From assembly GCF_037042905.1 (NCBI RefSeq), contig NW_026974141.1, forward strand, positions 7,605,001 through 7,669,000: a stretch of DNA of 64,000 nucleotides, written 5' to 3'. Below, piece by piece: positions 9,431-21,540 of this stretch. The position numbers and the translations under genes were made by a program. This DNA is from Lytechinus pictus. Taxonomy: Eukaryota > Echinodermata > Echinoidea > Temnopleuroida > Toxopneustidae. Position 1 is the stretch's first letter; each line of letters opens with the position of its first letter. The notes under the pieces were generated by a model. The model was not told where the DNA came from. It made no database searches and worked only from the letters and a program-made list of their open reading frames with translations.

Positions 9431-10295
9431 AAGGATCTGTATAGCGCCATCTATCAAAAAATAATAGAATTTTCGCAATCGCTACGCAGACGCAGACGAA
9501 GAGAATCTTTTGTCAAAAGTTCTTCAATTTTGTCATTTTTCTTAAGATCGGAATCTTTGGCAGATCTGCTGCCCCGGTCTCTGAGTGTACTGTGTCGGTT
9601 AGCGGTTTCGTTGGCATGCCTAACAAATTGTTAATGCACTTCAATTGTATGCGCGTATCGAGTGGACCTTCCTTAAAAGCAATACTGCAAAGTATTGCTG
9701 CCCTCTACGTTCGTTGGGTTTAACCGTTAGTTTTAAAACCACCTTTGTGAATTCGGGCCATTTTGTTTAATGAGCAATACATTTTATTTTCAAAAAATAA
9801 TATTGTTGATCCAATGCTTATATTGTAACTATATTATCAATTTTTTATGTATTACATTTGTAAATATTACCTTGTAAATTAACATCTGATATTCTGAATG
9901 CAGAAATAAAAGCAATCAAACAATGCAACGGGTTTTTTTTTCTTACGCACTGTATACATTGAACATGTTGAATCCGAGTTTATATAGTACTGGCCAGAAG
10001 CTTGGGCAATGATATACGATAATATAAAACAAATTTTCGGAAAATAAATCATGCAAATTGTCAAAGATAAGCCGATTGTATAATTACCAGCGCCAAACTT
10101 TACCTAGGTGGGACAATTAAATTGAATACAATGTCAAATTTGAGAACACAGAGCCTACAGCTAAGTTCAATGTAATTGCTCTTGATTGAGAAAACATTCC
10201 ATTCATAAAAGGACATTAATTTCTACTTCATTTTGATTTATATCCCCTACATGTCTAAAGGCAATTTTTCAAAAGTCTTTCAGCATATTCAGCAG
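9431..10295. other. intergenic, terminal MITE fragment only
   Basis: Near 9725-9770 the sequence CCACCTTTGTGAATTCGGGC matches one end of the palindrome at 56884-57265. No gene or complete element was recognised in the rest. Confidence 0.5.
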
Positions 10296-10790
10296 GACCC
10301 TTCTTACAAAGAGTTAAGATTGATCCGATCAACCTCAACTGCATGGAAATCTATCAATGTCATATTTTTTTTACTACTTGTACAATGTCTTTGGTAAGCA
10401 AAGAAAAGCACACTAAATATTAAAGTTAACAATGAATATATGAATAAAAGTATATCGAGAAAGTAGTTTGAACAAACATGCACTCCAGATGTTGACGTTG
10501 CTGGCTTTCCATACACTGCAAAAACTCCGGTGTTGATTTAACACCAGCCCGGAATCTATATATGTCCAAACCAGAGAAGTTTTAAAACAACACCAGTTTG
10601 GAATTAAACCGATGCTGTTTTGATACTAATTGGTGTTGCATAAACACCTATCTGGTGTTAGACCAAAACGAAACTGGTGTTGTTTAACACTTCTCTGATG
10701 TGGACATATATATATTCCGGGCTGGTGTTAAATCAACACCAGAGTTTTTGCATTGTAGTTGTTGAGCAGATCAATTGCAATTCCAGGAAT
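10296..10790. mobile_element. MITE, family D (TTACAAAGAGTTA ends), interrupted
   Basis: The left end CTTACAAAGAGTTAAGATTG and the interior GATGTTGACGTTGCTGGC match the full copy at 51612-51882. The right arm resumes after an inserted element (10514-10755) as TTGTTGAGCAGATCAATTGC. Confidence 0.75.
10514..10755. mobile_element. complete family C MITE with TA target duplication, nested
   Basis: Ends CACTGCAAAAACTC and GAGTTTTTGCATTG are terminal inverted repeats, and TA flanks at 10512-10513 and 10756-10757. The arms (CCGGTGTTGATTTAACACCA and its inverse) make almost the whole element palindromic. It interrupts the family D MITE at its CCATA site. A half copy lies at 7143-7298. Confidence 0.88.
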
Positions 10791-11007
10791 CTCGCTATGA
10801 TATGTGTCTTTATCATTACAGCTTTGCAGTAGTCACCATTGTCGTGAATGATGTCCACCAAACCCTGACCCGCCTAGCCCGACTCTGGTGATATGAAAGG
10901 GAAAAACTGGTTGCAGGATTCTTGCGGGAAATTCGTGACTCTGAATTTTGACAAGATGTCGAAGAAGGTAAACTACCGATTCGTCTATTGCCAATTCTTC
11001 CACTCAT

Positions 11008-11345
11008 CACATGGTCTACCTTCATTTAGTCTAATGCCATTCCGTCCATCAACATTTCGTCTAACATCCATTTGGTCAATGACCAATTGGTCCAATTATT
11101 ACTTCGTCTAATCACCAGTTCGTTTATGACCATTTCGTCTAATAATAACTTGGTCTAAAATCCATTTGGTTTTCGTTTATTTCGCCCTATTAACTAAATG
11201 GCTATTGGACCAACTGGTTATTAGACGAAAAGGGGAGTGGACGAAATGGCGATTGTACTATGCAGATAGTGGACGAATTGATGATAGAACAAATGATAGT
11301 AGACGAGTTGGTAATTAGACGAAATGGCATTAGACAAATTGGAAA
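11008..11345. repeat. foldback repeat built from ATTTCGTCTAAT motifs
   Basis: Motifs such as TTCGTCTAAT and CATTTCGTCTAA recur in the left half, and their inverses (ATTAGACGAAATGG) in the right half. The segment can fold into one imperfect hairpin about 340 bp long. There are short GT/ATT variants between motifs and no coding potential. Confidence 0.75.
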
Positions 11346-12126
11346 CAAACCGAAGACTACATGACTATTTCGAATTGAAATTTCAAAAAACTTGATAAAC
11401 ATCTACAGAATAGGCCTATTGAATATTGTTCACCACACGTTTATCATATATGTTATGACATGAAAGAATCTATATTTGAACCGTCATACTTCAAGATTAT
11501 AATTGTTATCATTCATTTATATTTTTATCAAATAAAAAATGATATAAATCAATAAAAGCATACTGTTTGATCACCGCTCTCAGTTACCTCTTCCCCCAAC
11601 GAAGAACAAGCAAATCAATCTAATGAGGTTGTCACAGGTGGATGTTGCCATCGTAATTATTAAGTGCCTTTGAAGACTCCAAAGAAGTTAATGGGGAAAA
11701 CACAGTTCAGGCTTAATTCTTGACGCGAAAAATCGGATTGTTCAAATCGACACTATCTCACTCAGAAGTAAACCTCATCATTCGGATGGCTTTCAACATG
11801 GCACGGTTGTGGTGATAAACGGAAAAGATAAATTTTACAACCTTCACCGGCTATTAATGAGCTAATAAGCTGACAAAAGATATCGGCATTGGAATGGCGA
11901 ATCATTACACGCGAGTCAACCTTGATTTGTATATAGCAATTCGAAACGATGGATGTGTACGTTTTAGAATTTCAACCGCTGGATACCATATAAGTGAGGT
12001 TCCTCAATGAAGTAGAAATGCCTCCGTGCGCGCGTAAAATTTATTGTGTTCGACCAAGAGCGCGGGAATTGAGAACCAGAGGTATCATCATTCTTCCGAA
12101 TTAGGAAGACTTGAACATAAAGCAAA
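11346..12126. other. intergenic, no gene seen
   Basis: AT-rich sequence with no supported frame, RNA gene or clear terminal repeats. Confidence 0.5.
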
Positions 12127-12289
12127 CAGGGGCCCGTTTCATAAAGGACTTGCAACTGTTGTAAATTTGCCATTATGGCATCTACCATGGTAATCTTGAT
12201 TATGATTGGCTGCTGAGCCCTGTTACCATGGTAGTTGCCATTGTGGCAAAGTTACAACAGTTGCAAGTCCTTTATGAAACTGGCCCCTG
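12127..12289. mobile_element. near-perfect palindromic MITE (CAGGGGCC ends)
   Basis: CAGGGGCCCGTTTCATAAAG at the left and the inverse CTTTATGAAACTGGCCCCTG at the right differ by one base. The pairing continues inward through GACTTGCAACTGTTGTAA. This 'GTTTCATAAAG' end also bounds the elements at 51886-52056 and 62679-62852. Confidence 0.88.
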
Positions 12290-13503
12290 GTCGTGGGAGG
12301 AGGTACAATAGCTGTTGTCAGTTGGTTCACTCTTAAAAAGGTTGGGCAAAACAGGCCCAATTTTAACCATCACTGGCATGGGTGTCCATCACGGGGGGGA
12401 TGGGGGGATATACCCCCCCCCCCCCCCAAATATTTCAAGTGGGGGGATGGCCTGTATTATCATCCCCCCCCCCATAATTTAGGGTAGAAAATTTATAATA
12501 ATGATGATGAAAAAATGAAAAGTTTGATCATGATGATTATAGTGATGATTATAGTATGCCATCAATCAGTTTGTTTCCCTCGCAATTTGTGTATGTTGTT
12601 ATTAAATAAAAACATTCTTTTCCAGGACTTTTAAACAGATGGATGGAGGTTCAAGATGAAAAAGAATGAAATTTTTATGTATATGATATTTTTTAACACA
12701 TGACATAAAAGGATCCCGACGAAAAACAACTTTTGTTGATAGGGTGTTCCATCCAACCAGTGGTAATATGATCATATTTTTACAATTTTTTAATAAGTGA
12801 AATCAATTAATGGTTTCAGAAAGAATAATCATTCATTTCTCTCTAAAGCGTATCTTCGGATATGAACATCGGATGTTTTTTTTTTCATGTTATTCTTGTT
12901 ATTGTTATGGACTGGAATAACTAAACTTGATTGATTTTTTCTTATTTTGGCAAAAAGAAATCTCTTTTGAGTTTGGAAAGGGATGACAGTTTTGCATTCT
13001 ATATGAGCACACTCATGCGGTACGTAAATTTCATTTTAACACATATATTAGCTGATATTACACACTGATGGTTTAAGAAAATGTTGGAGAAATATCATAA
13101 CAAGACAGTTGAGTTTTGATTGTTTTTATGTTTGTTTTTGTTTCATGCACTTATAAAGCATTTAAAACATGTTAAAATCCAGGGTTAAAATCGTCTAAGG
13201 AATGACGGTAAGCCCGATGGCGCACGAGAAGCCACACAGTTTGTAATTTGTGCTAGTCTTAATTTGTCCGAATCTGCATTTTATCATCATGCATTTAGAA
13301 GAAAAAAGATATTGCCAGTCGGGTTAGATTTAAAAGAGAAGTTGTATACATCATCTTCAATAAACAGATCACTTTGTACATGGCCCAGACAATTTTTGTC
13401 ATTTTTTCTTTCGTATGAGTGTAGAATAGGCTTTCTTGTAACACAAATTGAATTTTCAAAAAAATTATATAAGTACAGTACAATACAACAATGAAAGAAT
13501 TTC
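12290..13503. other. intergenic with poly-G/poly-C tracts, no gene seen
   Basis: G and C homopolymer tracts occur at about 12395-12430 and 12465-12475, probably the remains of a poly-C-edged element. The rest is AT-rich without a supported frame. Confidence 0.5.
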
Positions 13504-13924
13504 CAAGAACACAGTGGCGTAACTACGGGGGGGGCATGGGGGCACGTGCCCCCCAATCGGCTGGCCAAATAAAAAACGGGGAAGATGAGAAAGGAAGGGA
13601 AACGTAGTGGGAATGAAGACATTATTGTTCATTATAATAATAATGTTATGTTATAATACATAAGAAACATTTTTTCATAACTTTATTTTGCTCAGGCCTA
13701 GATGTCTTCATTGTTCCCGGTACTCGCATTGTCTGTTTAACGTTTTTAAAGATCCAGACCGGACCCGAAAATGAAATTGATAAATTATATACCAATCGAA
13801 AGCTTATAAGCTACTAAATACACCAAGGTATGCTTTATGCATTTTCACCGCTTCCCAGCTGAGTATTTTGCTTAAGAATATTCCAATGATCGGGTTTCGA
13901 ACCCCGCTTAGAAAATAGGCTTTA

Positions 13925-14455
13925 TTGTGCTTTTCACCTGCCTCGAGACCGTGACGTCACGTTGTGTAAGAAGCGTCGTGATTCCATAGGTTTGTACACA
14001 GAAAAACTGGGTGATTTTTTTGCTTTCCAGATAACACATTTCATTCTCTTCACTTCTATCACAGAGGGATATCACATATATTTTTACCCACAAGCTTGAA
14101 TTTATGAAATCTGCAGTTTTGAACTAGTTTTTGCCATATTTTATTTCCTGCTTATTTGGCGCAGATTTCAATTCTATCTGCATTTAGATTTTGTATAACA
14201 ACTTTTCCTGACATAGCAATTTAGGCCCAATAAGAGCCAAACAAAGAAATCACAAAAAAGGTAGTGAATAGTTGTAGGTTTACAACAATTTGAACAGTGA
14301 ATAATTTTGAGTGCCATTTTCATCTGAAAACGAAAAAAAAATTGGATTCATAACATGGAAATGGAAGGAAATACCCAATGCTTTTGTACACAAACCTATG
14401 GAATCACAACCCTCCTGACACAACGTGACGTCATCATTTCCAGGCGACGTGGGGG
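13925..14455. repeat. foldback segment inside the hAT-type element
   Basis: CGTGACGTCACGTTGTGT near 13950 and ACACAACGTGACGTCAT near 14420, together with ATTCCATAGGTTTGTACACA near 13980 and the inverse near 14390, form inverted arms around an AT-rich centre. It is probably a MITE that inserted in the element. Confidence 0.7.
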
Positions 14456-14861
14456 TGCTCAATCGAAGCGTACTTTGGAGGAGCAGTTTCTTTGATTTTT
14501 ATTTAATATTTTTAACTATTGGAAGGAGATATATGTAATATTTTTGGTATATTCGTATTGTATGAATCATTACCTTTATTTTGATATATGATTGTTTTTA
14601 CACCGGTCAGGGTCTTTAAGTCAATATACACCAAATATATTTCCTCGCACTTCGACTTATTATTGATTAATGTAGTGACATATGGTTCTTTTTCATGACT
14701 ACTTAAAGTGATTGCCCCATTTTAAGGTGTTAATATAAAATATTTCCTGTCCGTGCTTACGTTAGCACTAGTAGATTGGTGAGATATGTCTGCTCTTCAT
14801 GAATTCCTAAAAATCAGTCCTTAAAATGTCCCTTTTTCTGATCTGAATATCAAAAATTTTC

Positions 14862-15415
14862 AGCTCGCGCTTCGCGCTCGCATCATTTGTTTAGTGAAAT
14901 ACGTATCGTATGGTCTTAGTGAATTCTTACAAACAGGCCTTAAAATGCCTCTCTTCAGGTCTGAATATCCTAAATTTTCAGCTCGCGCTTCGCGCTCGTA
15001 ATATTTGATGAGTGAGATGCGTATTATCATGATTACAATGACTACAAAAAGTGCTTCATGTGTTTAGATGTAGCAAAATCAGCAAGCGCTTTGCACTCGC
15101 ATTATATGACTATGGTGAGATATGTATACTCTTAATGGATTCCTAAAATATAGTCCTTAACATGTCCTTGTTTTGGGTCAATATTTACAAAAATTTCAGC
15201 TCGGGCTTCGCGCTCGCATTGTGTGTTTAGCTAAACAGGTATGTATCATGATTACAAAAATTTGCTTATAATGTCCTTTTTTGGTCTGCATATCAAAAAA
15301 TTTCAGCTCGCGCTTTGCGCTCGCATTATTTGAGCAGTGAGATACATATCCGTTTAATGGCACTGTCCTTAAAGTCAGTATACCTGGCAACTGAGCGCGC
15401 TTCGCGCGCTCACTA
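14862..15415. repeat. tandem-like array of GCGCTTCGCGCTCGC units
   Basis: TCAGCTCGCGCTTCGCGCTC and close variants appear about every 80-140 bp (near 14862, 14980, 15198, 15304, 15390). The intervening sequence shares 'GAGATACGTAT' and 'CCTTAAAATGTCC' motifs. The CGCG-CTT-CGCG core can form a hairpin. The same motif builds the arrays at 33700-34760, 36100-37060 and 39430-41040. Confidence 0.8.
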
Positions 15416-15478
15416 CGTGAGTCAAAAATTTTGCTGGTCCCCCCCCCCCCCAATGCCGTGACTCACGGTACGCCACTG

Positions 15479-16437
15479 CAAGAACACCATGCATATCAAC
15501 CACTCCCAAATGTCCTAACTTGTGATTTTAGTGGGGGTAATGTTGAAGGATCCCCATCCACAATAACATTTGTGTCAATCATCCCCCCCCCCACCAAGAA
15601 TACCGATCGACACCCATGATCACTGGGTAACATAATGTGTACACACCTATTATATAAAATCTGTCCTAATTTGGTAATAAAAACTAATAATTGGGTAATA
15701 AATTTGCTCAATTGGATAATAATTGCCCAGAATGTATATATTTTTTTACCAACGTACACTACCCAACACGTGGACAGTATGTTGCCCAACATTTTAAGTG
15801 TATGACTGTGTAGAGCGGTAGTCTCTAATGAGAGGAGGGCAGTTGGATGAAAAGGGTAGGCCCTAGGGGCGTGTGCCCTTAAACTCTGCAATTAAACGAC
15901 AGAAAAACGTGTGAAATATTTTGTACGTGTGTATTTTTCCACAGCACGAGTTTTTTAAGACATACAGTGTGTCCCACCAAAAAAAATTATGCGCAACCTG
16001 ATTTTGAGATTAAAATTTTAAACTCGTCTTGCTCATTATAATGCGTGAAGTGTTTGTCACATATTAGGTATCAAAATGTAGAGGAATAATTGAATTTTAT
16101 GATGATATAAATAGAATATCATAATTGATTTGCCCTTGAAGAAAAAAAAATTTGGGAATCCTGGATTCCTTTTTTTCTGGGACTTAAGATTTAAGACACT
16201 TGTTTAAACTGTCAAACATCTACTGAAAAAAATCAAATATTGAAAACTTTTGTCATAAAAAAATGTAAATGTCAAGATTTTTTTCCAGATATAATGAGGA
16301 TAAGCCTTAAACGAATGAAACACTGGGAAAATATACATTTTAATACGGAGTAGAGGATAGTTTTATAAAGTTGCATCGAAGTTGGTCATTTATGACAGTT
16401 TGAAAAGTCTCAATCTACCCTATATGGCGATCTTAAA
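15479..16437. other. intergenic, no gene seen
   Basis: A C tract at about 15583-15592 and AT-rich sequence. ACATACAGTGTGTCCCACCA at about 15960 may be the end of an unrecognised element. No supported coding frame. Confidence 0.5.
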
Positions 16438-17384
16438 GCCGGTGTAGCGGCGGATCCGGTGCTAGGCAGATACGGTTCTAGGAACACCATCTGCCGGCGG
16501 ATCGTGTTCCTACTCCGGCTGATTCAGAACCAATTTCTCTTCGGCAGATATCGTTCTTGCTATAGTTTCTCAATCTGCATGCACACGGTATCCATTTCTT
16601 TCAAAATCATATAGGGCTTACCATTTTTATATATCTATTTTGATAGGAAAATAAATAATAAGAAAATCAAACCGCGTCAACTCGGCAGATATCATGGGAT
16701 CAAGTAAAGAAAGATATCTGCCTTTAAAATTCAAGTCCACCTACGAAAAATGTTGATTCGAATAAAGAGAGAAAAATCAAGCTAGCATAATGCTGAAAAT
16801 TTCATTAAAATTGGATGTAAAATAAGAAAACGATGACATTTTAAAGTTTCGCCTATTTTTCACAAAATGGTGATATGCACAATTCAGTGACATGCACATG
16901 AGACAGTCGATGGTGTCCTTCAGTCACTATTTCTTTTGTTTTTCATTGTTTAAATTATACAATAATTCTTCCTTTTTTCAGATTTGACATTAAGAACCAA
17001 CTTGACTGAACCATATAGTATTAAACAATGCTAATATCACATGTTCAGGGAGGAATTAATCGTTTCACTTGACATTGAGGAGATAATGAGAATATTTCAT
17101 GTAATAGAATACAAAAGAAATAGTCAATGACGTCATCAGTCTCCTCATTTGCATACCGGCCAGGATGTGCATTCAACTGTTTTGTTAAATTAAGCAAGAC
17201 TTTAAAATGTCATAACTTTCTAATTTTACATTGAATTTTGATAAAATGTTCAGTGTCATGCTTGTTGGATTTTATCTTTTTATTAAAATTACCTTTTTGT
17301 TGGGGGTGGACTTGTCCTTTAAGAACGAAACCTGCCGGCGGATACCATATCCGCCGGTGGAACCAGATCTGCCGCTACACCGGC
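16438..17384. mobile_element. TIR element (GCCGGTGTAGCGGC ends), with nested MITE
   Basis: GCCGGTGTAGCGGCGGATCC at 16438 is inverted as ATCTGCCGCTACACCGGC ending at 17384. The interior repeats 'CTGCCGGCGGAT' motifs. A family A MITE lies within it (16724-17322). No clear target duplication and no coding frame of its own. Confidence 0.75.
16724..17322. mobile_element. foldback MITE, family A, nested
   Basis: TTTAAAATTCAAGTCCACC at the left pairs with GGTGGACTTGTCCTTTAA at the right. Inner arms (ATTTCATTAAAATTGGATGT and inverse) match the copy at 4115-4717. Confidence 0.82.
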
Positions 17385-17499
17385 ATTGACGGGTTTATTA
17401 GTATAACTATGTACACAAAATTCATATATCCTCCTTCATCTTTGAATATGCTGCTCATCCTTTTTTTTTTCAAATTCAACACATTATTTTTCGTTTTTA

Positions 17500-20217
17500 A
17501 AAGTTGGCTGAAGTCAAATTCTCCAAATATCTATGATTTACCAAATTATCACATGATACACATTGATAGGAGGAAAAGAAGAGGAGGAGGGGTGGCAATA
17601 TATATCAATTCAAATATCAAATATAAACTTAGAACAGATATTCATTTTGAAGATATAGAAAGTTTATTCATTGAAATAGATATTAAAGTTGGAAAAAATG
17701 TAGTCATAGGAACATTATACAGACCCCCAGGTAGCAATATTAACAACTTTCTTGAAAACTTAGATAGTGAATTGGATAAAATTTCACGAGAAAATAAACA
17801 TATTTACATAATGGGCGATTTAAATATTGACTTGTCAAATCATATACAAAGCACGTCACATTTAATCGGAAATCATGATGCCAGTGATAATAACATAAAT
17901 GCATTTTTGAATACACTATTTTCATATGATTTGTATCCATGTATAAATATACCTACTAGGATAACTCCAATGTCAGCGACAATAATTGATAACATATTTT
18001 CCAATTCTTTTAATGATAATAATCATAGTGGTGTTTTTACTTATGATATTACGGATTACTTACCAATATTTTTTGTTTCTCCACTTCTGAAGCTTAATGA
18101 TCATAAAAAGCCGAATAAAAGAAAATATAGAAAAGAAAATTTGAATACTATTCCGGCCTTAATTGAAGACTTAGAAAGAGAAGAATGGCATGAAATTATG
18201 GTTCAGCATGATGTTAATAGAGCTTACAAATACTTTATTGACAAACTAACTCATTATTATAATAAAAATATACCACTTGTTCAAAGAAAACAACGCAAAA
18301 TGATAAAAGAAACCCATGGATCACTCGAGGAATTATACGTTCAATTAAAAAACGCAATAAACTTTATAAATCGTATATTTCTAAACCGTCTGAACAAAGT
18401 TTTAAGAAGTATAAAAAATATCGCAATACTCTTAACAGTGTAATCCGCTCATCCAAAAAATATTATTATTGTAAGGAATTAAAAGATGCAGAAGGAAATT
18501 TAAATGCCGCGTGGAAAGTTATAAACAAATTGATTACAAAAGCAAACCACATAGCAACGGCGACAGTCTTAAGATAGACAATGAAGAAATATCTCAACCG
18601 GCTGAAATCGCACAATCATTCAACCGTTTCTTTACAAACATCGGTCCCAATTTAGCTTCCAAGATAGTTAGTGACAATACGAATTTTAAAGAATATCTTT
18701 CCCAGCCAAATCAAAATACAATGTTTTTACTCCCACAGACCGATATGAAATAATTAAAATAGTACAGGCTTTAACATCAAAGAAGTCAACAGGCTATGAT
18801 GGTATTAGTACAAAACTGTTAAAGCAAATTGTAACATGTATTGTTTCTCCATTGGAACATTATTATTAACTTATCACTCTCAACTGGATGCTTTCCTGAG
18901 CTATTGAAAATAGCCAAAGTAATCCCGATTTATAAAAAAGATGATCCTACTCAAGTTACAAATTATCGGCCTATTTCCCTCTTACCATGCATATCAAAAA
19001 TATTAGAAAGAATTGTTTACAAAAGATTGGATTCCTTTTTGTCATTTAATAAGATTATTACACCAGCCCAGTTTGGATTCAGAAAAAGATTCTCTACCGA
19101 TTTCGCAATAACCAAATTGCTGGACAAAGTTGTAAACTCACTTTAAAAAAAAATCACACCATTGCTTTATTTATGGACCTAAGTAAAGCTTTCGATACCA
19201 TTGACCATGGTATTTTACTTCATAAGTTGTATAATTACGGGATAAGGGGCATTGCTTGGTCATGGATTAAGAGTTATCTTTCCAATAGGCAACAATACGT
19301 TTTTATCAATGATGTTAAATCTCCTGTATCGTTTATCAATTGCGGCGTCCCGCAGGGTTCTATTCTGGGACCTTTGTTATTTTTAATATACATTAATTAT
19401 ATAGTAAATTCATCTTCCATTCTTTCTTTCATCTTATTCGCCGATGATACTAATATTTTGTTATCTCACAAGAACTTATCAGAATTAATAAATATAATGA
19501 ATTTAGAATTAAATAAAGTTTCATCATGGTTTAAATGTAATAAGTTATCTCTTAACATAAGTAAAACTCATATTATGCATTTTCAATCATCTCATAGAAA
19601 TGAAAATTTTACACAAGATATAAAATTGATAATGTGCCTTTAGATAAAAAAAAGAATACGTAAAATTCCTTAGTATCACAATAGACAAGCATTTATCATG
19701 GACTCCGCACATAAGCAATGTGTCTTCCTGTGTAGCTAAAGGAATTGGAATACTATGTAGACTAAAAAAAATCTTACCAGAGAAATATCTTGTTATGATA
19801 TATAATACATTGATTTTACCATATATTCACTACTGTAACCTCATTTGGGGGAATAGCTGCAAGACAAGGCTTAATCGTATACTTTTATTGCAAAAGAAAG
19901 CGGTTAGAATTTGTTCAAAATCTGCATATCTTTCACATACAGACCCTCTTTTTTATCGTCTGAAAATATTTAAGATAAATGATATTAATACTTTACAAAT
20001 AGCACTGTTTATGTATAGATATAATTACGACATGCTTCCTCGAGTATTCATGGATTTACTTTCATATAATAACAATTTACACTCATATCCAACAAGAACA
20101 TGCAATAATATTCACTTAAACAATCCCAGGACACTATTTGCACATAAAACACTAAGACATCATGGACCTGATATTTGGAATGCATTGCCAGATTCACTCA
20201 AGCTGACAAGATAATTT
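17500..20217 (+). pseudogene. LINE ORF2 pseudogene (endonuclease-reverse transcriptase)
   Basis: The coding trace switches between at least three frames: one frame to 18443, another around 18511-19146, a third at 19173-19643 and again a new one at 19720-20214. Several internal stops also occur, so no functional protein can be made. In the endonuclease the expected S-D-H-x-P-I motif near 18050 reads DITDYLPIF: the catalytic histidine is tyrosine. The RT catalytic block FADD is still readable near 19440. Many substitutions and indels relative to copy 2 indicate an older insertion. Confidence 0.9.
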
Positions 20218-20276
20218 TATTCCTTTAAACGAACTATAAAAGAAATGCAATTAAACCAATACCTAACAAATTAAAA
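17500..20276 (+). mobile_element. degenerate non-LTR retrotransposon (LINE copy 1), CR1/jockey type
   Basis: The segment encodes, in order, an APE-type endonuclease (about 17500-18080: GGGVAIYIN, LYRPPGSN, MGDLNIDL), a reverse transcriptase (about 18770-19640: NYRPISLLP, QFGFRKRFST, MDLSKAFDTIDH, GVPQGSILGP, FADD) and the usual C-terminal region (SHTDPLF, YPTR, WNALP). No RNase H is seen. The 5' end is truncated next to the TIR element at 16438-17384. It is related to LINE copy 2 at 25681-29544. Exact clade is not determined. Confidence 0.9.
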
Positions 20277-20319
20277 AAAGAAAATCATTACCATTGTTAT
20301 CATTTTTTTTTTTCCAGCC

Positions 20320-21540
20320 ATGATATCGTAGCGAACGGACATTTCAATTGCGAGCTCCCGAATTTCATCAAACTATTGTGAGAATTACGCCCATATACGC
20401 TCATGTAACCTTCATCTTAATGAGCAATGAATAAGTCAACAAGGGATTCTGCATACAATCTTCGCCGTATACAGGAAAGTAAGAAATTGGACACAAAAAA
20501 GAAATCTAAACTGAGCCATAAACCAGAAAACATGGCCGCCGTACCAAGTACCGAGCACGTACTGAACGCGAGTACGACCACTAGCGATAGGCCTACGGCC
20601 CCGGAACAGCGTGCCGCGGCAAATGACTCCACCTCTACCATCGACCTGAGTGGCGCCAGTGGCGCCAGCGAATCCATACTAGTCGACGGGGGGCTCTGAC
20701 AGAGTCCTTACCTGCATAGCTGAATTGAGGAAAGAGATAAAGGATATGTTTGCCAGCAATTCGCATTTCGCAACTCATCAATGGAAAACTAGATTCTGTC
20801 ATCAGTGAATTGAACGGAATTAAAGCCGATTTAACGCAGACAAAAAAGGACGTTTCAGATTTGGAAGCGAGTATTAATTTTACAGACAACAGAATCGCCG
20901 CGATTGAGATGAATGAGATTCCATCACTAAAAAAATAAATTAAAAATCACGAAGACGAAATTGAGGAGAAGCTGATTCAAATGGAAATTCATCAAAGGAA
21001 GCAGAACTTATTAGTATACGGAGTGCCAGACAAACAAAATGAGGATATTACTGCTACCACCCGTGACTTGTTGGCTAACTTCTTGAAAATCAACCCCGAT
21101 GCTGCCGCTAGGATCCCTATTGTCAACGCCCATCGTTTGCCTGGTTCGACTCAGCGCAGCAAGCATCCCGAGGGTCAACGAAATAGCGAACCGTGCCCCA
21201 TCATAATTCGCTTTGCTTCGATGCTGGACCGGGACCGCCTTCTACGTACGTATGAGTTTCAGCCGCGTCAGCAGCAGACAGATCCACTCAGCCAGAAGGA
21301 CCTGGAATCCGGAGTACGCCCGCGTATCTATTCGTACCGATCTACCGCAGAAACTTAAGCGGGAAAGGGGACGACTCGCTACTATTGCATACAAGCTTCG
21401 CCGCGAGGAAAATGTTTCAACGAGGATAAAGCTGATCGGATCCAAAATTACCCTGCAAACGCGGAAACGCGGTCGTGACGGATCCCCGAGTACTACCTGG
21501 ACCACCTGGACAGCGTAGCGCATAGACACTAAAGAGGCAA
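20320..21540 (+). pseudogene. broken LINE ORF1 (coiled coil plus RRM-like RNA-binding protein)
   Basis: Three overlapping frames together resemble an L1-type ORF1 protein. The N-terminus starts at about 20427. A heptad-rich stretch (KLDSVISELNGIKADLTQ, 20770-20930) looks like a coiled coil. It is followed by QRKQNLLVYGVPDKQNED and later PIIIRFASMLDRDRLLR (about 20990-21240), as in the RRM-like core. A C-terminal piece has KRERGRLATIAYKLRREE (about 21350-21410). ORF1 proteins bind LINE RNA as trimers. Stops at 20697-20699 and 20936-20938 and a frame change near 21210 break it. It could be the 5' part of LINE copy 2, but more than 4 kb lies between them. Confidence 0.7.

Larger units (their letters stand above)
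13512..15478. mobile_element. non-autonomous hAT-type element with 8-bp target duplication
   Basis: The ends CAGTGGCGTA and TACGCCACTG are inverted repeats. They are flanked by the exact 8-bp direct repeat CAAGAACA at 13504-13511 and 15479-15486. An 8-bp duplication with CAGTGGCGTA-like ends is characteristic of hAT elements. There is no transposase frame. Inside are a foldback segment (about 13925-14455) and five repeats of the GCTCGCGCTTCGCGCTCGCA motif (14862-15415). Poly-G and poly-C tracts lie just inside the ends. Confidence 0.85.

Noticed and set aside
15496-15891. 131-codon minus-strand frame
   Set aside because: Unsupported by any motif and it runs through C tracts and AT-rich repeat edge sequence.
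17238-17500. N-terminal part of the long frame leading into LINE copy 1
   Set aside because: It reads through the family A MITE and the TIR end of another element, so it is not LINE protein.
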